This document shows, piece after piece, positions 1-3,948 of a stretch of 5,898 nucleotides of DNA; position 1 is the first letter of the stretch, and each line of letters starts with the position of its first letter. The stretch lies in contig JAGOCT010000120.1 in the NCBI GenBank assembly GCA_017998585.1, positions 1 to 5,898 of the forward strand, read 5' to 3'. The notes beneath the pieces were generated by a model. It ran no database searches. It worked only from the letters and a program-made list of their open reading frames with translations, and was not told the origin of the DNA. Source of the DNA: Candidatus Cloacimonadota bacterium. Lineage in GTDB: Bacteria; Cloacimonadota; Cloacimonadia; Cloacimonadales; WRIO01. A program made the translations under genes and the position numbers.

Positions 1-407
1 TCCTGATTGATCATATAAACGTTTTGAACTGTATTCAAATCAGTATTTAGATTCATACTTAAAATATAATACTTTATTGTATATGGAACTGTCGTTGATA
101 GTTCCTGAAACTTATAATTTTCAACAAATGAACTGGAAGCATCAATATCATAAATATTATCACTTTCCACTGTAAAGAGAAGTTTTCTATCCATTCTCCG
201 AAAAATCTCTTTGTAAATATCAATATTAATTCCGTCTATTTGTCCTTTTTCATTTATATATTCATAAGGGTAGTTGTTATCAGTAACTAATATCTTAAAT
301 ACTTTTCTTTCATTTAGCCATTTTTGCTCAGATTCATTTAATTCAAAGGCAAAAATGGGTAAAAACAAAAAGAAACAGACAAAGAGAATTAATATTTTTA
401 TTTTCAT
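1..407 (-). CDS. Secreted/membrane sensor with family-3 solute-binding domain (3'-truncated by window)
   Basis: Translating the minus strand from the ATG at 407 gives 135 codons with no stop before the window edge, so the C-terminal part is missing. Residues 1-20 look like a signal peptide: lysines at 2 and 4, a hydrophobic core (ILILFVCFFLFL) and a likely cleavage after PIFA. Next comes LNESEQKWLNERK, like the LTxEEkxWLxeH lead-in of BvgS/EvgS-type sensors. KILVTDNNYPYEYINEKG and IDGINIDIYKEIFRR then match the first lobe of bacterial extracellular solute-binding proteins, family 3. The start overlaps the receiver gene's stop (ATGA), which implies translational coupling. With a response-regulator partner, the missing part is probably a transmembrane segment plus a histidine kinase (or GGDEF) output. 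A plain ABC-transporter binding protein is the alternative. The domain call is fairly sure; the sensor role is inferred. Confidence 0.72.
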   Translation of the reverse strand, partial: MKIKILILFVCFFLFLPIFAFELNESEQKWLNERKVFKILVTDNNYPYEYINEKGQIDGINIDIYKEIFRRMDRKLLFTVESDNIYDIDASSSFVENYKFQELSTTVPYTIKYYILSMNLNTDLNTVQNVYMINQ

Positions 408-763
408 ATTTCTATCAGCTTAAAGATTAATGCCATCAGGTCTTTCATCTTGAAAGGTTTTTCCAGAATTGCATTGGCATGGCATTCCTGAGCCAAATTT
501 TTTGCAGTATCAACATTCACACCAGTCATCACGATTACAGGAAAATCTGGGTTCTTTTCTTTTACTTTTTTTAACAAATCTATGCCATTCATTTTTGGCA
601 TATTAATATCAGTCAAGAGCAAATCTGGATTTTCATTCTTCCAGAGGACATAGGCATCCAAACCATTTTCAGCCTGAAGTACTTCAATATCAAAATTTTC
701 TAAAAAATCAGTAATCATAAATCGCATAACTCTTTCGTCTTCTGCGATTAACACTTTTGCCAT
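404..763 (-). CDS. Stand-alone CheY-like response regulator receiver
   Basis: This 119-residue protein is a single receiver domain with no DNA-binding or enzymatic output. The expected residues are all visible: acidic pair E8/D9 in VLIAEDE, phospho-acceptor D52 in LLLTDINMPKMNG, switch threonine T80 in VIVMTG, and the conserved lysine K102 in EKPF. Its length matches single-domain CheY/Spo0F-type proteins. It would accept phosphate from a histidine kinase and act by protein contact, or serve as a phosphorelay intermediate. The start at 763 is set by a very strong ribosome site 4 nt upstream. Its TGA stop overlaps the ATG of the next gene, a solute-binding-domain sensor, so the two are probably made together and may be cognate. 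The cellular output cannot be read from the sequence. Confidence 0.95.
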   Translation of the reverse strand: MAKVLIAEDERVMRFMITDFLENFDIEVLQAENGLDAYVLWKNENPDLLLTDINMPKMNGIDLLKKVKEKNPDFPVIVMTGVNVDTAKNLAQECHANAILEKPFKMKDLMALIFKLIEI

Positions 764-767
764 TTGA

Positions 768-776
768 CCTCCTCCC
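768..776 (-). promoter_or_regulatory. Strong ribosome binding site of the receiver gene
   Basis: The minus strand reads GGGAGGAGG followed by TCAA and ATG. This near-perfect anti-16S complement, 4 nt from the ATG at 763, fixes the start of the receiver. It suggests high translation of the receiver relative to the downstream sensor, which has no clear Shine-Dalgarno of its own. Confidence 0.85.
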
Positions 777-812
777 AGAAAACCATCATTGTCAACTGCC
801 TATTCACATGAT

Positions 813-830
813 TTGTTGTCCACAAAACAA
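813..830. repeat. Imperfect inverted repeat upstream of the receiver gene
   Basis: TTGTTGTCCACAAAACAA has 5-bp outer arms (TTGTT/AACAA) around an imperfect centre. It lies 50-67 bases upstream of the receiver start, in the 124-base gap after the aminotransferase. It could be an operator half-site pair or simply chance in AT-rich DNA. I could not find a convincing -35/-10 pair in this gap, so whether the receiver has its own promoter is open. Confidence 0.25.
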
Positions 831-852
831 GTGTTTGCGACATATAGGAATC

Positions 853-878
853 GGATGACAGGTATTACCCTGCCATCC
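853..878. terminator. Perfect-length hairpin between aminotransferase and receiver genes (possible terminator)
   Basis: GGATGACAGG and CCTGCCATCC form a 10-bp stem (one G-T/A-C type position depending on strand) around a 6-nt loop, starting 10 nt past the aminotransferase stop codon. The T-rich run (TTATATTTTTTATTTT) follows the stem on the plus strand. On the minus strand the stem is followed by GATTCCTATATG, not a U-tract. It is therefore a poor classical terminator for the gene it follows. It may instead act as a 3'-end stabilising stem, a partial terminator, or a barrier to plus-strand transcription. Confidence 0.5.
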
Positions 879-887
879 TTATATTTT

Positions 888-2096
888 TTATTTTAATTCT
901 GATTTAATGACCTCAGCTAAACGTTTAATTCCTTCTACATTAAGTTCTTTTGAACAATAGGAGAAGTTTAAGCGCATTGTATTGTTGCCTTTATGATTAC
1001 AATAGAAAGAAGTACCGCTAACAAAGGCAACATTCTTTTCAATTGCTTTTTTGAAAAGCTCATTGGTATCGATGTAATCAGGACAAGTTACAAAGAGGAA
1101 TAATCCACCTTCAGGTTTTGTCCAGCTAACTTCTTTTGGCATATATTTTTCAAGTGCATCGAGCATGACATCGCGTTTTTCACGATAAGCATTAACGATA
1201 CCTACAATATTTTTATCAATCAAACCCTTTTCCATGTATCTGGCAGCAATTCTCTGAGTAAAAGGTGGTGTACAAAGGTCTGTTGCCTGTTTTGCCACAA
1301 CAATTTTATCAACGATTTCTGTATGGGCGATTACCCAACCAATTCTAAAGCCAGGTGCAAATATCTTTGAGAAAGTACCCAGATTGATTACATGTCCGGT
1401 ATTATCAAGAGAATAGATTGTAGGTACATGTTCACCTTCAAAACGCAGTTCACGGTATGGACTGTCTTCCAGAATGAGAACATCATATTTCTTAGCAAGT
1501 GCCAATATCTCTTCTCTTCTCTTTTTTGACATGGTTATGCCGGCAGGATTCTGAAAATCTGGAATTGTATAGATAAATTTTGGTTTCTTGTTTTGTTGTT
1601 TTAAAGCTTCCAGTTCTTTTTCAAGTAAATCAGCGCTCATGCCTTCTTCGTCAAGCGGAATACCGTGCATATCAGCGCCATAACTGTTAAATGCACTTAA
1701 GCCACCCAAATAGGAAGGTAATCCACAAATCACGACATCGCCACGATCAATAAAAATCTTTGCTACCAGATCAAGTGCCTGCTGTGAAGCGGTAACGATA
1801 ATGACATTGTCTATTGTAATATCAAAGCCTTCTTTCTGATATTTTTCAGTAATGGCTTTTCTCAGCATCATATCGCCTTCAGTTGCGCCATATTGCAGAG
1901 CGAGAGACGCTTCATTTTCCATCATTTCATGAATGATTTCTTTCAGTTCATCCACTGGAAAAGACTCAGGGGCAGGTAATCCACCAGCAAAAGAAATGAC
2001 TTCGGGTCTTTGTGTCAGTTTCAGCAATTCTCTGATTGCTGATCTTTTCATGCCTTTGGAATTGACAGAAAAGATTTCGTTTAAGTTGCTTATCAT
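888..2096 (-). CDS. PLP-dependent aminotransferase, class I/II (LysN/KAT II-like subgroup)
   Basis: This 402-residue cytoplasmic enzyme is full length for fold-type I aminotransferases. Visible landmarks are FAGGLP (37-41, typical of the 2-aminoadipate/kynurenine/MocR-related subgroup), TASQQALD (102-109, cofactor phosphate region), N183 in PDFQNPAG, D211 and Y214 in EDSPYRE, the Schiff-base lysine K244 in GTFSKIFAPG with R251 just after, and carboxylate-binding R375 in MRLNFS. The family moves an amino group between an amino acid and 2-oxoglutarate. Members act on 2-aminoadipate, aromatic, branched-chain or other amino acids, so the substrate cannot be fixed here. The start is set by AGGAGG 5 nt upstream. 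It follows hflX after 22 nt and is likely the last gene of that operon. In an anaerobe, a role in amino-acid fermentation or broad amino-acid turnover is plausible. Confidence 0.93.
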   Translation of the reverse strand: MISNLNEIFSVNSKGMKRSAIRELLKLTQRPEVISFAGGLPAPESFPVDELKEIIHEMMENEASLALQYGATEGDMMLRKAITEKYQKEGFDITIDNVIIVTASQQALDLVAKIFIDRGDVVICGLPSYLGGLSAFNSYGADMHGIPLDEEGMSADLLEKELEALKQQNKKPKFIYTIPDFQNPAGITMSKKRREEILALAKKYDVLILEDSPYRELRFEGEHVPTIYSLDNTGHVINLGTFSKIFAPGFRIGWVIAHTEIVDKIVVAKQATDLCTPPFTQRIAARYMEKGLIDKNIVGIVNAYREKRDVMLDALEKYMPKEVSWTKPEGGLFLFVTCPDYIDTNELFKKAIEKNVAFVSGTSFYCNHKGNNTMRLNFSYCSKELNVEGIKRLAEVIKSELK

Positions 2097-2101
2097 GGCA
2101 A

Positions 2102-2107
2102 CCTCCT
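2102..2107 (-). promoter_or_regulatory. Ribosome binding site of the aminotransferase
   Basis: AGGAGG on the minus strand lies 5 nt from the ATG at 2096, inside the 22-base gap after the hflX stop. It supports this start and independent efficient initiation within a shared transcript. Confidence 0.85.
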
Positions 2108-2118
2108 GTTTATTTTTT

Positions 2119-3459
2119 TTATGAATTGATATATTTTTTTATAGACCACTCTTTAAGTTGAGTATCAATCTGATCGATATATTTATAATCTATTTCTATC
2201 TTCATATCATACTCATTGCTTTCCTCATTGAAAGCCATATCAATAATATAAGCTGATTGATGGATAAAGCTCAGTAAATTTGCCATTTCTGCAGGAATTT
2301 TATAATCTACTGTTTTCCTTCTTTTTTTAATGTAATAATCAATCTTATCATAGAGTAATTCCAGATTAAGACCTGTTTTAGCAGAAATAAAAACAGAATC
2401 CGGATAACGTTCCCCAAGCTGTTTTTTCAAAAACAAAGCTGTCAGAGAATTACATAAATCCCACTTATTAAATACAATCAGCATATTTTTATCATCTGCC
2501 TGAATGTCTTTTAATACCAGATCAACCGATTCAATCAATTCATTAATACGTGTATTGGAAGCATCAACGACATGAAGTAATAAATCAGCAGCCTGAACCT
2601 CATACAATGTTGAATAAAAAGACTGAACCAGCAAAGGAGGCAAATGATTGATAAAGCCGATGGTATCCGTAACAAGAATTTTTTCTTTTGTCTTTCTCTT
2701 GACAGTTCGTGTTGTTGCATCCAAAGTAGCAAATAGTTTATCAGCCGTGTAAATACCTGAATTGGTTAGCTGATTGAATAAGGTAGATTTACCCGCATTG
2801 GTATAACCTACCAGACAAATAGAGAGAATATTGTCTCTTCTCTTGCGTTTTGTTTCTGTAACCCTTCGAATATCTGCCAGTTTTTCCTTTAAAAGGGCAA
2901 TACGGGATTTGATCAGACGTCTGTCCATTTCTATCTGCTTTTCACCAGGTCCTCTGACACCAATGACACCCCCTTCAATTCTGGAAAAATGTTGCCAGAG
3001 ATTTCTCAGTTTAGAATAAGAATACTCAAGCTGAGCAAGCTCAACCTGAATCTTCGATTCTCTGGTTTTGGCATGTTTTGAGAAAATATCCAAAATCAAT
3101 TCAGTTCTGTCAACAATATTGCATTTACTCATTTTTGCAATATTTCTGGCTTGAGCAGGGCTGAGGTTATCATTAAAAATCAGTGTATTAACCTGCTGTT
3201 TATTTGCCTCAGCGATAATCTCCTGTAATTTTCCCTTTCCAATCCAGGTCGCAGGATTTGCTTTATCCAGTTGCTGGGTAAAATTGGCAATAACTTCCGT
3301 TTCTGCTGTTTCAGCTAGTCGTCTTAGTTCTTCCATAGAATCCTGGTATTCAGCTTTAGAGACATTTTCCCCGTACAAACCAATCAAAAATGCTCTTTCG
3401 ACCACTTTTTTATTGATAATAAACTTAGTGTAAGTTGATTTAGCTTTGTTCTGTCTCAT
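2119..3459 (-). CDS. hflX: GTPase HflX (ribosome-associated GTP-binding protein)
   Basis: This 446-residue protein has the complete HflX architecture. An N-terminal HflX domain (about 20-200) carries NPATWIGKGKLQE, VNTLIFNDNLSPAQARN, VDRTELILDIF and RGPGEKQIEMDRR, and it includes a charged coiled-coil-like helix (about 180-208). The GTPase domain follows: G1 GYTNAGKST (218-226), G2 region FATLDATTR (243-251), G3 DTIGF (265-269), G4 NKWD (331-334) and G5 SAK (359-361). A small C-terminal domain runs from about 385. HflX binds the 50S subunit and, in well-studied bacteria, splits stalled or stressed ribosomes. Family motifs usually read RGPGETQLETDRR and DLPHxLV; here they are EKQIEMDRR and HLPPLLV, which are mild departures. 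The start overlaps the upstream SpoVG-like gene by 20 nt with only a weak Shine-Dalgarno, suggesting coupled translation. Confidence 0.96.
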   Translation of the reverse strand: MRQNKAKSTYTKFIINKKVVERAFLIGLYGENVSKAEYQDSMEELRRLAETAETEVIANFTQQLDKANPATWIGKGKLQEIIAEANKQQVNTLIFNDNLSPAQARNIAKMSKCNIVDRTELILDIFSKHAKTRESKIQVELAQLEYSYSKLRNLWQHFSRIEGGVIGVRGPGEKQIEMDRRLIKSRIALLKEKLADIRRVTETKRKRRDNILSICLVGYTNAGKSTLFNQLTNSGIYTADKLFATLDATTRTVKRKTKEKILVTDTIGFINHLPPLLVQSFYSTLYEVQAADLLLHVVDASNTRINELIESVDLVLKDIQADDKNMLIVFNKWDLCNSLTALFLKKQLGERYPDSVFISAKTGLNLELLYDKIDYYIKKRRKTVDYKIPAEMANLLSFIHQSAYIIDMAFNEESNEYDMKIEIDYKYIDQIDTQLKEWSIKKYINS

Positions 3460-3736
3460 AAACTCTGATTTTTCTGAGTTTCTTTCTCCATTCCATATAA
3501 GCCGTTTTCACTTCTAACAAAAATAAAGTTCTTTTATTATCATCTTCAAATGTAATAATATCGATTGAATGTATCTTACCATCCTTTGCTTTAAAGCTTT
3601 TAACCGGTAATTCTACTTCAATCTCACCATCTCTTCTTAAAATGGTAATTTCATTTAAAAAAACACCATCAGATATTTGTATAACGGCTCTTGCTTCCAC
3701 TATGCCATAATTTACATCTCTAAATTTAATATCCAT
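3440..3736 (-). CDS. Small SpoVG-like protein
   Basis: This 98-residue protein has no signal peptide or membrane segment and a very basic stretch (WRKKLRKIR) near the C-terminus. The order of features resembles SpoVG: an N-terminal strand with ARAVIQISDGVFLNEITILRR (SpoVG: rAxxsItldd.FvihdirVi), then VELPVKSF (SpoVG: VaMPSkr), then KDGKIHSIDIITF (SpoVG: pDGefrDIahPI), then an acidic-to-helical tail with EVKTAY (SpoVG: AVlxxY). SpoVG proteins are small DNA/RNA-binding regulators in Firmicutes, spirochaetes and others. This copy is about as long as usual, with a diverged middle, so the match is by motif order and not certain. It is the first gene after a strong promoter and overlaps hflX by 20 nt. 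If real, a nucleic-acid-binding or autoregulatory role is likely. Otherwise it is a conserved hypothetical protein. Confidence 0.6.
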   Translation of the reverse strand: MDIKFRDVNYGIVEARAVIQISDGVFLNEITILRRDGEIEVELPVKSFKAKDGKIHSIDIITFEDDNKRTLFLLEVKTAYMEWRKKLRKIRVYETEQS

Positions 3737-3746
3737 ACAATCGTTT

Positions 3747-3754
3747 TCACCTTT
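3747..3754 (-). promoter_or_regulatory. Ribosome binding site of the SpoVG-like gene
   Basis: AAAGGTGA on the minus strand lies 10 nt before the ATG at 3736. Spacing is slightly long but acceptable, and no better start codon is in frame nearby. Confidence 0.6.
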
Positions 3755-3775
3755 CTATCTTCACACTATATTAAC

Positions 3776-3831
3776 AAAAAAACAATAATGATGATTTAAT
3801 GGCAAGTTATTTTTTTAAAAATCTCATTATT
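3776..3831 (-). repeat. AU-rich inverted repeat plus T-tract in the operon leader (possible attenuator)
   Basis: On the minus strand AATAATGA (3831-3824) is matched by TCATTATT (3791-3784), followed after one base by seven T residues (3782-3776). The intervening 32 nt contain a second self-complementary run (ATTTTTAAAAAAAT). The arrangement of stem then U-tract, between promoter and first gene, resembles a weak intrinsic attenuator. The arms are nearly all A/T and could arise by chance, so this is only a candidate. Confidence 0.3.
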
Positions 3832-3853
3832 TATGTTTTTTTATCACATAAAC

Positions 3854-3881
3854 ATCATAACAATCTGCATTGAATTGTCAA
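3854..3881 (-). promoter_or_regulatory. Sigma70-type promoter of the SpoVG-like/hflX/aminotransferase operon
   Basis: On the minus strand TTGACA (3881-3876) is a perfect -35 box. After 16 bases it is followed by TATGAT (3859-3854), a 5/6 match to the -10 consensus. A/T-tracts directly upstream (3882-3900) resemble an UP element. Transcription would start near 3846-3848, giving a leader of about 110 nt before the SpoVG-like gene. The promoter begins only 20 bases after the terminator of the oxidoreductase gene, so the two units look cleanly separated. Confidence 0.8.
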
Positions 3882-3900
3882 ACTATTTTTTTGTTTTTAT

Positions 3901-3937
3901 AAAAAAGACTTACCCCGGCATGCATCCGGGGTAGTCT
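3901..3937 (-). terminator. Intrinsic terminator of the AOR-family gene
   Basis: On the minus strand AGACTACCCCGG pairs with CCGGGG-TA-AGTCT around a 7-nt loop (ATGCATG). The stem is 12 bp with one bulged base, and its six GC pairs flank the loop. A run of six T follows at once (3906-3901). It begins 11 nt after the oxidoreductase stop codon. This is a textbook rho-independent terminator and shows that this gene is the last of its unit. Confidence 0.93.
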
Positions 3938-3948
3938 AAATGCTTTAA

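Noticed and set aside
790..795. TTGACA on the minus strand upstream of the receiver gene
   Set aside because: A -10 box at 16-18 nt would fall on the GGGAGGAGG ribosome site, and nothing there resembles TATAAT. It was treated as a chance -35 match.
1933..2124. 63-codon open frame on the plus strand
   Set aside because: It lies wholly antisense to the 5' end of the aminotransferase gene, has no ribosome site and encodes low-complexity sequence. It is a shadow of a well-supported gene.
2535..2732. 65-codon open frame on the minus strand inside hflX
   Set aside because: It is an alternate frame inside the GTPase domain with no recognisable protein, so a shadow.
2831..3019. 62-codon open frame on the plus strand
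   Set aside because: It is antisense to the conserved HflX domain, with no family resemblance and no start signals.
3809..3829. Six-codon leader ORF (ATGAGATTTTTAAAAAAATAA) after the promoter
   Set aside because: It has no Shine-Dalgarno, and no run of regulatory codons for one amino acid beyond two lysines. Such short frames are expected by chance in AT-rich DNA.
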